NCBI GenBank assembly: GCA_002361625.1
Contig: DETL01000014.1
Coordinates: 65,186-94,189 of the forward strand
Direction of reading: 5' to 3'
DNA from: Bacteroidales bacterium UBA3289
GTDB taxonomy: Bacteria > Bacteroidota > Bacteroidia > Bacteroidales > UBA932
Length of the DNA: 29,004 bases
Shown: piece by piece, positions 16,684 through 23,320 of the stretch
Numbering within the stretch: the stretch's first letter is position 1
Layout: each line of letters starts with the position of its first letter
Position numbers and translations under genes: made by a program
Notes under the pieces: generated by a model
What the model was told of the DNA's origin: nothing
The model's input: only the letters and a program-made list of their open reading frames with translations
Database searches by the model: none

Positions 16684-18693
16684 TTAGAGTTCTACGGGTG
16701 GATAGAGTTCGTCCCACTCCGAGGGATCGTCCTTGAGATACTTGGCGAACCAGGCGAAGATGGTCTTCTGCCATTTCTGCCGCTTGCCGTATTCCAGGAT
16801 ATGGTGGTCCTGGTCCTTGACGAGCACCATGGAGGTGTCTTTCCCGAGGAGTTTCAAGGCCGTGTACAGCTGGATGCTCTCCCCGACGGGAACATTCGTG
16901 TCGGACATGCCGTGGAGGAAGAGGATGGGCGTATTGATCTTGTCGGCATTGAAGAGCGGGCTCTGGCTCAGGATCATCTTCTGGGCCTCCGGTTGCCAGG
17001 GATAGTTGTTCGCCGTGGACACTTCACAGTAGGAGTAGCCCCAATAGCCCTCGCCCCAGTAGCTGGTGATGTCGGAGATGCCGGCATGGCTGATCGCCGC
17101 GGCGAAGATGTCCGATTTCATCACAAGGTACTGCGACATGAAGCCGCCGAAGGAGGCGCCGATGCAGCCGATGCGGCCCTTGTCCACGAAGGGATGCTCC
17201 TGGCAGAACTTCTCCACGCCTTCGATGATGTCCTCGGCCCCGCCTTCACCCCAGGTATTGACGTGACGGGCGGCGAATTCCTGCCCGAACCCTGTCGCAC
17301 CGGAAGGCTGGACGATATAGACGACATAACCGCGTGCGGCATAGAGATGGTGCGGATAGCGGCTCTCGAAATTGCGGCCCGTAGGGGAGCAGCCACCGTA
17401 GTAATTGACGATCATCGGGTACTTTTTCGCCGGGTCGAAGTGCGGCGGAAGGTAGTAGCGGCCGTAGATGGTTTCGCCGCGGCTGTGGGTGTAGTTCCAG
17501 TCGTGGACCTCACCCAGTTCGATGCCCTCCAGAATCTTTTTCGACGAGTCCTCCAGGAGGGTGTTCGTCCCCTTCTTCACGTCCAGGAGCCAGCAGCGCA
17601 TGGAGTTGGAAACGCCCTCGCCCACATAGGCGAGCTTGCCAGCCTTCACATCGAAACCGGTGATCATCTCTTCCTTCACGGGGAGCTTCGTAACCTTTCC
17701 GTTCTTGGGATTCAAGGAGAAAAGGGCCTGATAGTCACGGTCTTCCGCCATGAAATAGACCTGCCCGTCGTACGGGGACCACACGAAATCATGGACCGAC
17801 TGCGGAATGCGGTCCGTGAGCGGCGTGACCTTTCCGGTCGCGGCGTCCACCCGATACAGGACCTGGAAGATCATGCTGGAGGTCTGTCCGGGTTTGATAT
17901 GCTCGCCGATCCGGTCGAAGGCTTCGGGCGACGCGCGGACGATGAGCTGCTTCCCGTCGGGCGAGAAGCACATCGTCTCCAGGAAGGGAGCGTCGTGGAA
18001 GAGCGTATCGGCCTTCCCGGTCTCCGGGTCCATGAGGACGACATTCTCCACCGTGGTGGGGCGTTTCGCCAGACGGGAATGGGGACTGGCGATGAGGAGC
18101 TTGCTTCCGTCGAGGGTGATGTCCTCCAGGTAGCTGGAATAGCGGCTCTTCGCAAGGACGGTGGTGTCACCGGTGGCAAGGTCCCATTTCAGAAGGTAGG
18201 TGCGGTCGCGCCAGCCGGGCTGCCGGTCGTCCGGCTCCACGATGCGGACGATGTCCGGATCCTCCTTGAGCCCTTCCTTGACCCGGCTCAGGACCAGGTA
18301 ATCCTCCGTGGGCGCCATCGTGACACGGCTCCGCTTGGGAAGGTTCCGGGCGATGACGGTTTTCGCACCCGTTTTCGGGTCGATCTTCACGAGGGAGTCT
18401 CCCCTGTGCAGCAGGAGGGCCTCCGTGCGGGGCATCCAGGTAGGGGCGACGGTATCGTAACGGGCGATCTGAGTGCCGTCCGGAAGGCTTTTCAGGAGGG
18501 TGTGCCGGGTGGTTTTGGGTCCGTCCGTGACCGTGAAATGCTCCAGGACGTAATTCCCGTTGCCGGAGAGTTCCACGCCGGTAACGCGTTCTCCGTTCAG
18601 GAAGTCGTCGAGGGTGATGGTTCTTTGGGCAAACAAGGAAGGAGCGGCCAGATAGGCTGCGCTCAGAAGCAGAAGACTAAGACGTCGATGCAT
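16684..18693 (-). CDS. S9 family prolyl-oligopeptidase-type serine peptidase
   Basis: The 669-residue product has a signal peptide (about 1-22, ending LFAQ), an N-terminal beta-propeller-like half (repeats with DITLDGSKLLI, CFSPDGKQLIV and VWSPYDGQVYF) and a C-terminal alpha/beta-hydrolase domain. The triad is Ser514 in GASFGG, Asp598 in MSDTNVP and His630 in DQDHHI. Family S9 includes DPP IV, DPP5 and acylaminoacyl peptidases. Length and layout resemble the DPP5/S9C branch more than DPP IV, but specificity is not decided. A periplasmic role in trimming peptides is inferred from the signal peptide. It is first in the operon and has a strong promoter shared divergently with the glycyl-radical activase gene. 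Confidence 0.9.
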   Translation of the reverse strand: MHRRLSLLLLSAAYLAAPSLFAQRTITLDDFLNGERVTGVELSGNGNYVLEHFTVTDGPKTTRHTLLKSLPDGTQIARYDTVAPTWMPRTEALLLHRGDSLVKIDPKTGAKTVIARNLPKRSRVTMAPTEDYLVLSRVKEGLKEDPDIVRIVEPDDRQPGWRDRTYLLKWDLATGDTTVLAKSRYSSYLEDITLDGSKLLIASPHSRLAKRPTTVENVVLMDPETGKADTLFHDAPFLETMCFSPDGKQLIVRASPEAFDRIGEHIKPGQTSSMIFQVLYRVDAATGKVTPLTDRIPQSVHDFVWSPYDGQVYFMAEDRDYQALFSLNPKNGKVTKLPVKEEMITGFDVKAGKLAYVGEGVSNSMRCWLLDVKKGTNTLLEDSSKKILEGIELGEVHDWNYTHSRGETIYGRYYLPPHFDPAKKYPMIVNYYGGCSPTGRNFESRYPHHLYAARGYVVYIVQPSGATGFGQEFAARHVNTWGEGGAEDIIEGVEKFCQEHPFVDKGRIGCIGASFGGFMSQYLVMKSDIFAAAISHAGISDITSYWGEGYWGYSYCEVSTANNYPWQPEAQKMILSQSPLFNADKINTPILFLHGMSDTNVPVGESIQLYTALKLLGKDTSMVLVKDQDHHILEYGKRQKWQKTIFAWFAKYLKDDPSEWDELYPPVEL

Positions 18694-18735
18694 GGTTTGG
18701 GTGACTGGTTATTAGCAACATGCTTTCTTCTGTTC

Positions 18736-18766
18736 CAAAGATAGGCATTTTTTCGTATCTTCGCAA
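18736..18766 (-). promoter_or_regulatory. Promoter of the S9-peptidase/SusCD operon
   Basis: On the minus strand, TATCTTTG (18743-18736) is a perfect -7 box, and TTG (18766-18764) lies exactly 20 bp upstream as the -33 element. The leader to the ATG at 18693 would be about 35-40 nt. The -33 element falls between the -7 box and the ATG of the divergent activase gene. Confidence 0.7.
18756..18763 (+). promoter_or_regulatory. -7 box of the activase gene, probably leaderless
   Basis: TATCTTCG is one base off TAnnTTTG and ends 4 nt before the ATG at 18768. Transcription would start at about the start codon. The box lies inside the spacer of the divergent S9-operon promoter. Confidence 0.45.
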
Positions 18767-18767
18767 T

Positions 18768-19694
18768 ATGGGACTGATATTCGACTTAAAACGTTATGCC
18801 ATTCATGACGGACCCGGCATCCGCACCACCCTTTTCCTGAAAGGATGCCCGCTCCGCTGCGTCTGGTGCCACAACCCGGAAAGCTGGTCTTCCGGCAAGC
18901 AAAGACTCTATAAGAAAGTGAAATGCATCGGCTGCTCCTCCTGCGTGAAAGCCTGCCCGCAAGGGGCATTGATGCTCACCCCGGACGGGATCAAGCCGAC
19001 CGGGAAACCTTGCATCGTCTGCGGTGAATGCGCGGAGGTCTGCCCTGCCCTCGCCATGGAAATCTGCGGCCGAGAATGGCCCCTGGACGAACTGATGGCC
19101 GAAGTGGAGAAGGAGCGCGGGGTCATGACGGACTCCGGCGGCGGTGTCACCCTGAGCGGCGGCGAACCGCTGCTGCATCCTTCGTACACGCTGGAGCTGC
19201 TGGCCGAACTGGGCCGGCGGGGCTTCCACCGCGCCGTGGACACCACCCTTTTCGCCGCCCCGGAGGTCGTCCGTTCCGTCGCTGCGGAGTGCGAACTGTT
19301 CCTGGTGGACCTGAAAGCCATGGACTCCGAGGTGCACCGGCAATACACCGGCGTCCCGAATGAGCTGATCCTGCAGAACCTGCGCATGATCGCCTCGTTC
19401 AGCCCCTCGGCCCCCGAAGGCCACCCCTACCGCATCCGCATCCCCCTCATCGCCGAGGTCAACGCCTCCGAGGCCAACATCGCCGCCACCGCCGCCTTCC
19501 TCTGCTCCCTGGACCGCAAGCCCGACCAGGTGGACCTCCTCCCCTACCACGACATCGGCAAAGGCAAGCACGAACGCCTGGGCACGGTCTACAACCCCGC
19601 CGGCCTCTCCCTCTCCGCCCCCTCCAAGGACGACCAGGACCGCTGCCTCCGCCAACTCGCCGACGCCGGCCTCACCGTCACGATCGGGGGGTAG
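18768..19694 (+). CDS. Glycyl-radical-enzyme activating enzyme (radical SAM), likely HypD activase
   Basis: Radical SAM enzyme that abstracts a hydrogen from the conserved Gly of a partner glycyl radical enzyme. The 308-residue product has the radical SAM CxxxCxxC at Cys27, Cys31 and Cys34 (GCPLRCVWCHNP). A two-cluster ferredoxin insert follows (Cys53/56/59/63 in CIGCSSCVKACP; Cys82/85/88/92 in CIVCGECAEVCP), then the GGGVTLSGGEPLLH SAM-binding segment. The ferredoxin insert is found in activases of non-PFL enzymes and is missing from PflA. The only glycyl radical enzyme in the window is the HypD-like gene 3.8 kb downstream on the opposite strand, so that is the probable partner; normally the two genes are adjacent. 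I start at ATG 18768 because MGLIFDLKRYAIHDGPG is the usual N-terminus. The stop is followed by repeat copy A. Confidence 0.92.
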   Translation: MGLIFDLKRYAIHDGPGIRTTLFLKGCPLRCVWCHNPESWSSGKQRLYKKVKCIGCSSCVKACPQGALMLTPDGIKPTGKPCIVCGECAEVCPALAMEICGREWPLDELMAEVEKERGVMTDSGGGVTLSGGEPLLHPSYTLELLAELGRRGFHRAVDTTLFAAPEVVRSVAAECELFLVDLKAMDSEVHRQYTGVPNELILQNLRMIASFSPSAPEGHPYRIRIPLIAEVNASEANIAATAAFLCSLDRKPDQVDLLPYHDIGKGKHERLGTVYNPAGLSLSAPSKDDQDRCLRQLADAGLTVTIGG

Positions 19695-19726
19695 GTTCCC
19701 CATACCTCTCCCGTATATCCGTGCGC

Positions 19727-19880
19727 GGGCAAGGTCTGCGGTGGTTTTGGGCAAGGCATGTTTTTGGACGGCAGACCTTGCCCACCAAATCGGCCTCTCA
19801 GGTGCTTCAAGGGCATAAAGCATGGGCACGGTCTGTCACTGAAAAACAAACCGTGCCCAAACTGTTTACAGACCGTGCCC
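19727..19880 (+). repeat. Structured REP/BIME-like element, copy A
   Basis: The arms are F1 GGGCAAGG at 19727, F2 at 19749, R1 CCTTGCCC at 19776, F3 GGGCACGG at 19824, R2 CCGTGCCC at 19851 and R3 at 19873. The start-to-start steps are 22, 27, 48, 27 and 22 bp. The outer arms extend to GGGCAAGGTCTGC / GCAGACCTTGCCC and GGGCACGGTCTGT / ACAGACCGTGCCC. The element lies between the 3' ends of the activase gene and the LytTR gene and overlaps the last codons of the latter. Confidence 0.9.
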
Positions 19881-20594
19881 ATTCGGCACTTCCGGGGATG
19901 GGAAAGCAGCCTTGACGAACTCCTTGTACTTTCGGGAAACGGGAAGTTTCTTGTCCAGGACGGAAAGGGTATCCGGGGAAGTCAATGTAGCCATGGAAGC
20001 ATTGACCAAAAAGGACCGGTGAATACGCAGGAAACCCTCTCCCAACAGGTTTTCCCATTGAGTGATCCCGGTTTTGTTACGATAGGTGTCACCGGAGACG
20101 GTCACAATGCGGACTTCCGTATCGTTGGATTCCACATAGGCGATATCGGCGACAGGAAGCGTAACGCTTTTTCTTTCGGAGAAAAATGTGACGCTCTTGC
20201 CCTTCGCCTTGAAGCGCGCGACAAGCCACTTGGACCAGAAGTAATCGCCGATGGCAAGTGCCGTGAGGACAAGCCCCAGGAAAGCGGGATTGACGAGCAT
20301 GGGCGCAACGTCTCTTTCCGGCCGGGAATAGCCCTCCTGGGTCAGGGTCACCCAGACGGAATGATGCAGGAACAGGATAACGAGGATGACCGAGACCAGG
20401 ACCGCCAGGGACAGATAGACCTTGTCCATTGGTTTCCGGGCCTTGGGCATCCAGTACTCCAGCGCCAGGGAACAGGGACAGAAGATAAGGCCCACGAGCA
20501 TGGCCTGGGCCGGTGAATAGTCCAGGCTGGAGAGGATGGCGGCAACCAGGGTGACGGCTGCCAGCCAGTACAAGATACGTCCTGCGATTCTCAT
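19866..20594 (-). CDS. Membrane-anchored LytTR-type DNA-binding regulator
   Basis: Transcription regulator with a membrane N-terminus and a C-terminal LytTR domain; 242 residues. Four hydrophobic segments (about 5-23, 30-47, 58-77, 100-120) are followed by a LytTR domain at about 133-230 with DIAYVESNDTEVRIVTVSG, LLGEGFLRIHRSFLVN and KLPVSRKYKEFVK. No response-regulator receiver domain is present, so it probably senses a membrane or extracellular cue directly; this is inference. It has its own promoter with an almost leaderless start and is monocistronic. The last residues (NGHGL) and the TAA stop come from repeat copy A, so the original C-terminus may have been altered. Targets are unknown; LytTR domains often bind paired direct repeats. 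Confidence 0.85.
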   Translation of the reverse strand: MRIAGRILYWLAAVTLVAAILSSLDYSPAQAMLVGLIFCPCSLALEYWMPKARKPMDKVYLSLAVLVSVILVILFLHHSVWVTLTQEGYSRPERDVAPMLVNPAFLGLVLTALAIGDYFWSKWLVARFKAKGKSVTFFSERKSVTLPVADIAYVESNDTEVRIVTVSGDTYRNKTGITQWENLLGEGFLRIHRSFLVNASMATLTSPDTLSVLDKKLPVSRKYKEFVKAAFPSPEVPNGHGL

Positions 20595-20601
20595 TTCTCC
20601 G

Positions 20602-20633
20602 CAAAAATAGGGTATTTCCGCAGGACCTGCAAA
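20602..20633 (-). promoter_or_regulatory. Promoter of the LytTR gene, near-leaderless
   Basis: On the minus strand, TTTG (20633-20630), 20 bp, then TATTTTTG (20609-20602) is a complete Bacteroidota promoter. Only 7 nt separate the -7 box from the ATG at 20594, so the mRNA leader is a few nucleotides at most. Confidence 0.7.
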
Positions 20634-20681
20634 CCCGGGCGTCCTGCAATGGGTTTTGACGGGACCGGAAGGGGATTCAAC

Positions 20682-20714
20682 TTTGGAGAATCAGCCGGGG
20701 CTTCCGTACCTTTG
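20682..20714 (+). promoter_or_regulatory. Promoter of the small ExbB-like gene
   Basis: TTTG (20682-20685), 21 bp, then TACCTTTG (20707-20714) gives both consensus elements. The ATG is at 20738, giving a leader of about 20 nt. Confidence 0.7.
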
Positions 20715-20737
20715 CAAAAACCAAAACACAGCGCATC

Positions 20738-21127
20738 ATGAAAGAAGAGATCATTTACGTAACGGACTCCCTGGGCGTGTCGCACCCGGAGACCTTCGAG
20801 AAGGCCGGCTGGTCCCTCTCCCAAACGTTCGTCGATGGAGGCATGGCCGGCATGGTCGTCATCACCCTCCTGCTCATCGCCCTGTTCATCGCCGCCTGGA
20901 AAGCGCCCAACTGGGTGAAGGAAATCGGAATCGGCGCACTTGTCGTCGGCATTTTCTGGATGTTAAGCGGCCTGTCGCAGGCGCTCGGTGTCCTCCAGAT
21001 CGTCGGAGACATCAGCCCTTCCCTCATCTGCGGCGGACTCAAAGCCACCCTGATTCCCGTCTTGTACGGCCTCGTCGTCTATTTCATCTCCCTCGTTATC
21101 CGCTTAATCCAGAAGCCCCGGATTTGA
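20738..21127 (+). CDS. Small three-TM membrane protein, MotA/TolQ/ExbB-like
   Basis: The 129-residue protein has three hydrophobic segments (about 36-54, 62-84, 101-123). The stretch LSGLSQALGVLQIVGDISPS, then LICGGLKATLIPVLYGLVVY resembles the last two helices of the MotA/TolQ/ExbB proton-channel fold, where a small-residue helix, a GD(I/A)SPSL turn and an (A/G)L...GL helix recur. It is much shorter than ExbB or TolQ and lacks their large cytoplasmic loop. No ExbD/TolR partner is encoded nearby. It is monocistronic with a full promoter and ends 61 bp before repeat copy B. The ExbB-like call rests on this one segment; function is unknown. It could equally be an unrelated small membrane protein. 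Confidence 0.6.
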   Translation: MKEEIIYVTDSLGVSHPETFEKAGWSLSQTFVDGGMAGMVVITLLLIALFIAAWKAPNWVKEIGIGALVVGIFWMLSGLSQALGVLQIVGDISPSLICGGLKATLIPVLYGLVVYFISLVIRLIQKPRI

Positions 21128-21188
21128 GGCGCAGGCACGTCGAATGGCAGAATGGCTTGGATGGACCGGGACGCGGATAAGCCTATCC

Positions 21189-21386
21189 GGGCAAGGACTG
21201 AGGGATTTTTGGGCAAGGTCCGTTTTTGGGCTGGAGACCTTGTCCACTGAATCGGCCTCAGGGGTGGGTGGAGGGCATAAAACATGGGCACGGTCTGTCG
21301 CTGAAAATCAAACCGTGCCCAATTATTTGGCAGACCTTGGCCAGAAGGACGACAGACCTCGCCCATAAGAGCAACAGACCTTGGCC
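21189..21386 (+). repeat. Structured REP/BIME-like element, copy B (extended)
   Basis: The arms are F1 21189, F2 21211, R1 21238 (CCTTGTCC), F3 21286, R2 21313 and R3 21335 (CCTTGGCC), plus two extra R arms at 21357 (CCTCGCCC) and 21379 (CCTTGGCC). The steps are 22, 27, 48, 27, 22, 22 and 22 bp. The element fills the space between the convergent ExbB-like gene and the RAYT-like gene and ends 35 bp from the RAYT-like stop. Confidence 0.9.
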
Positions 21387-21420
21387 GATGACCCCGAACC
21401 TTGCGGGGCTTGCCATGGGC

Positions 21421-22332
21421 TCATTTGGCCTTGCCCAGGGTGGAGGCAACGCGGTCGCGGCTGAGGCCGAAGACACGGGCGAGTTGGGGGATCGTCGTTT
21501 TCGAGGTGCGGTAGATGTAGGGAAGAAGGCGGATCTTGCGTTCCAGCGAGAGCGTGGAGAGGCCGGTTTTGAACCAGCGTTCACTCACTTCCTCCACCAT
21601 TTTATAGAATTCCGAGTCCGGCAGGCGGAGGTACGGTTTCTCTTCCAGAAGGTAGCGCATTTCAGCGACATTGAGACTGCCGATGATTCTCAGGTAAAAA
21701 GCCGGATCCCCGTCAAAGGCCTGCTCGAGGTAGGCGTAGTCGCAAATGCTATGGGGAATCAGGCGCCCCTCTCCGTCCAAAAGCCAGGGTACGCCCTTCA
21801 GTGAATTCCCCGTATGAAGCAGTTCCCTGCGCTCCCTTTTAGTGAGGGCCGATACCGGCCGTCCCGAAGGACAGTCCTTTCGAAACATCGCCCGGTGTCC
21901 GGACCAGGGATAGTCGGCAATGTCGCAACCGTTGTCCAGCGCATTACGGGGGATATATGCCAATGTGTTCCTCAGATAAAACGGATTGTCCAGCCAAAGC
22001 GCCTTCACCTTCACCCGCCGGAGGACCCCCTCTTCGTTGTACTTCCGCCGGAAATACATCGAATACACCTTCTTACAATCCTCACCGAAGGCCTGCGCCT
22101 CTTCTTGCCGATGTGAGAGCACTGCCGTATGGCTGTGGTTGGAAACAACGTTATAGGTAATGATGATCACATTGTGCCTCCACGCACACACTGCCAGCGT
22201 CTTCACCATCAAATCATAATCCTCCGCATCCCGGCACAGGACCGCATCCTCAAGCCCTTTCACACATACGTGATAAGGCTCCACGCGCCTGACACTTCCG
22301 TCGGGCAGTTTCCGCACAACACTTCGCTCCAT
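21421..22332 (-). CDS. RAYT-like Y1 (HUH) single-strand transposase
   Basis: The 303-residue protein is of the Y1/REP-associated tyrosine transposase type, which nicks and joins single-stranded DNA at hairpins. An N-terminal segment (EPYHVCVKGLEDAVLCRDAE) and VVSNHSHTAVLS supply an HxH metal-binding pair at His66/His68. The helix that normally holds the nucleophile reads KKVYSMYFRRKYNEEG, with Tyr90 or Tyr93 as candidate. NPFYLRNTLAYIPRNAL follows, as in other family members. The C-terminus (about 262-303) looks like a helix-turn-helix (TTIPQLARVFGLSRDRVAST). The frame is intact and has a good promoter. No IS ends are seen; structured repeats B and C flank it instead. This is the RAYT arrangement, in which the enzyme is a single-copy gene associated with dispersed palindromes. 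The mobilised substrate is inferred, not shown. Confidence 0.8.
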   Translation of the reverse strand: MERSVVRKLPDGSVRRVEPYHVCVKGLEDAVLCRDAEDYDLMVKTLAVCAWRHNVIIITYNVVSNHSHTAVLSHRQEEAQAFGEDCKKVYSMYFRRKYNEEGVLRRVKVKALWLDNPFYLRNTLAYIPRNALDNGCDIADYPWSGHRAMFRKDCPSGRPVSALTKRERRELLHTGNSLKGVPWLLDGEGRLIPHSICDYAYLEQAFDGDPAFYLRIIGSLNVAEMRYLLEEKPYLRLPDSEFYKMVEEVSERWFKTGLSTLSLERKIRLLPYIYRTSKTTIPQLARVFGLSRDRVASTLGKAK

Positions 22333-22365
22333 TTTTACTCAAGGGGGAAAAGCCCGCCTTCCCGG

Positions 22366-22396
22366 CAAACATACGCCTTACCCTTCAGAAAAACAA
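22366..22396 (-). promoter_or_regulatory. Promoter of the RAYT-like gene
   Basis: On the minus strand, TTG (22396-22394), 20 bp, then TATGTTTG (22373-22366) matches the Bacteroidota consensus. The leader to ATG 22332 is about 25-30 nt. The gene therefore appears to be expressed from its own promoter. Confidence 0.6.
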
Positions 22397-22523
22397 TTCT
22401 CCTGCGTCGATTTGTGTTGTTTCAGTATGCTTTTTAATGATTCTGTTGATTTGCACTTCCTTTCCAAACCCGAAAACGCGGCACCTCCCGTATCGATCCA
22501 GCTCTCCTATTCTACGGGTGCGT
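22397..22523. other. Intergenic stretch with no recognised feature
   Basis: This is the left part of the 493-bp gene-free space between the RAYT-like start and the bcp 3' end. I see no convincing ORF, RNA gene or repeat here; the short frames present lack family features. The rest of the gap is taken by the RAYT promoter, repeat copy C and the 8-bp tandem repeat. Confidence 0.5.
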
Positions 22524-22699
22524 GGGCAAGGTCTGAGGCAGTTTTGGGCAAGGCTTGTTTTGGGGCGGCAAACCTTGCCCACCGAATCGGGCTCTCAGGT
22601 ATTTCCAGGGCAGAAAGTATGGGCACGGTCTGTTGTTAAAAAACAAACCATGCCCAAGTCTTTGACAGACCTTGCCCCAAAGAACGACAGGCCTTGCCC
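22524..22699 (+). repeat. Structured REP/BIME-like element, copy C (extended)
   Basis: The arms are F1 22524, F2 22546, R1 22573, F3 22621, R2 22648 (CCATGCCC) and R3 22670, plus one extra R arm at 22692 (CCTTGCCC). The steps are 22, 27, 48, 27, 22 and 22 bp. The element lies about 190 bp upstream of the RAYT-like start and runs directly into the 8-bp tandem repeat. Confidence 0.9.
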
Positions 22700-22825
22700 G
22701 GTGACCCGGTGGTCCGGTAGTCCGATAATCCAGTGGTCCGGTGGTCTGGTGGCCCGGTAGTCCGGCGATACGGTAGTCCAATAGTCCGGTGATCCGGTGA
22801 CGTGGTGATCCGGTGACGTGTTGGC
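22698..22825. repeat. Degenerate 8-bp tandem repeat, 16 units
   Basis: Sixteen consecutive 8-bp units fit without a gap from 22698 to 22825. Common forms are CCGGTGAC, CCGGTAGT, CCGGTGGT and CCGGTGAT; divergent ones are CCGATAAT and CCAATAGT, and the last unit (GTGTTGGC) is poor. The array starts at the extra arm of repeat copy C and stops at the base before the bcp stop codon. Confidence 0.85.
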
Positions 22826-23275
22826 TTATGCTTCCAGGATCTGCCCGGCGGCATTCTTGGTGTCCACCTTTTCGATGATGCGTTCGAGGATGCCTTCCTC
22901 GTTGAAGATGAAGGTGCGGCGGAGGGTACCGTAGGTGGTTTTCCCGTACATTTTCTTTTCGCCCCAGGCCCCGAAATCCTGGAGCATCTGCGTGGTAGTG
23001 TCTGACAGCAGCCGGAACGGCAGGCCGTGTTTGGCCCGGAAACCGGTATGGGACTTGGCGCTGTCCTTGCTCACGCCCACGACATTGTACCCCGCGGCCG
23101 TCAACGCGGCGTAATTGTCACGGAACGAGCACGCTTCGGCCGTGCACCCAGAGGTGTTATCCTTGGGATAGAAATAGATGATGGTCTTCTTGCCGATGAA
23201 ATCCTCCGACTTCACCGTCTTTCCGTCCTGGTCGATGACCTCAAAGGACGGCATCTTGTCTCCGACTTTAAGCAT
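22826..23275 (-). CDS. bcp: Thioredoxin-dependent peroxiredoxin, Bcp/PrxQ type
   Basis: Reduces hydrogen peroxide and organic peroxides using thioredoxin; cytosolic, 149 residues, normal for the family. The motif YFYPKDNTSGCTAEACSFRD gives peroxidatic Cys44 and resolving Cys49, spaced as in E. coli Bcp. RTFIFNEEGILERIIEKVDT ends the fold. I start at ATG 23275 (MLKVGDKMPSFEV), the usual family N-terminus; the frame is open further upstream, but that part lies over the -7 box. Its 3' end abuts the 8-bp tandem array, and its 5' region abuts repeat copy D. Protection of an oxygen-sensitive glycyl radical enzyme next door would make sense but is not shown. Confidence 0.95.
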   Translation of the reverse strand: MLKVGDKMPSFEVIDQDGKTVKSEDFIGKKTIIYFYPKDNTSGCTAEACSFRDNYAALTAAGYNVVGVSKDSAKSHTGFRAKHGLPFRLLSDTTTQMLQDFGAWGEKKMYGKTTYGTLRRTFIFNEEGILERIIEKVDTKNAAGQILEA

Positions 23276-23303
23276 AATGGTTCGATTGTCAATGATTCCT
23301 ATA

Positions 23304-23311
23304 CAAAGATA
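23304..23311 (-). promoter_or_regulatory. -7 box of bcp promoter
   Basis: TATCTTTG on the minus strand (23311-23304) lies 28 nt before ATG 23275. The position of a -33 element (about 23331-23335) falls inside repeat copy D, where no TTTG or TTG is found at the right spacing. Confidence 0.55.
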
Positions 23312-23320
23312 GTTGATTTT

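Noticed and set aside
21189..21386. CRISPR array reading of the 22-bp periodic arms
   Set aside because: The conserved part is only 8-13 bp, the arms occur in both orientations, the number per locus is small, and no cas gene is nearby.
21189..22699. Complete insertion sequence formed by copies B and C around the RAYT-like gene
   Set aside because: B and C are in the same orientation and do not form IS ends; two further copies, A and D, occur without a transposase, and no target duplication is visible.
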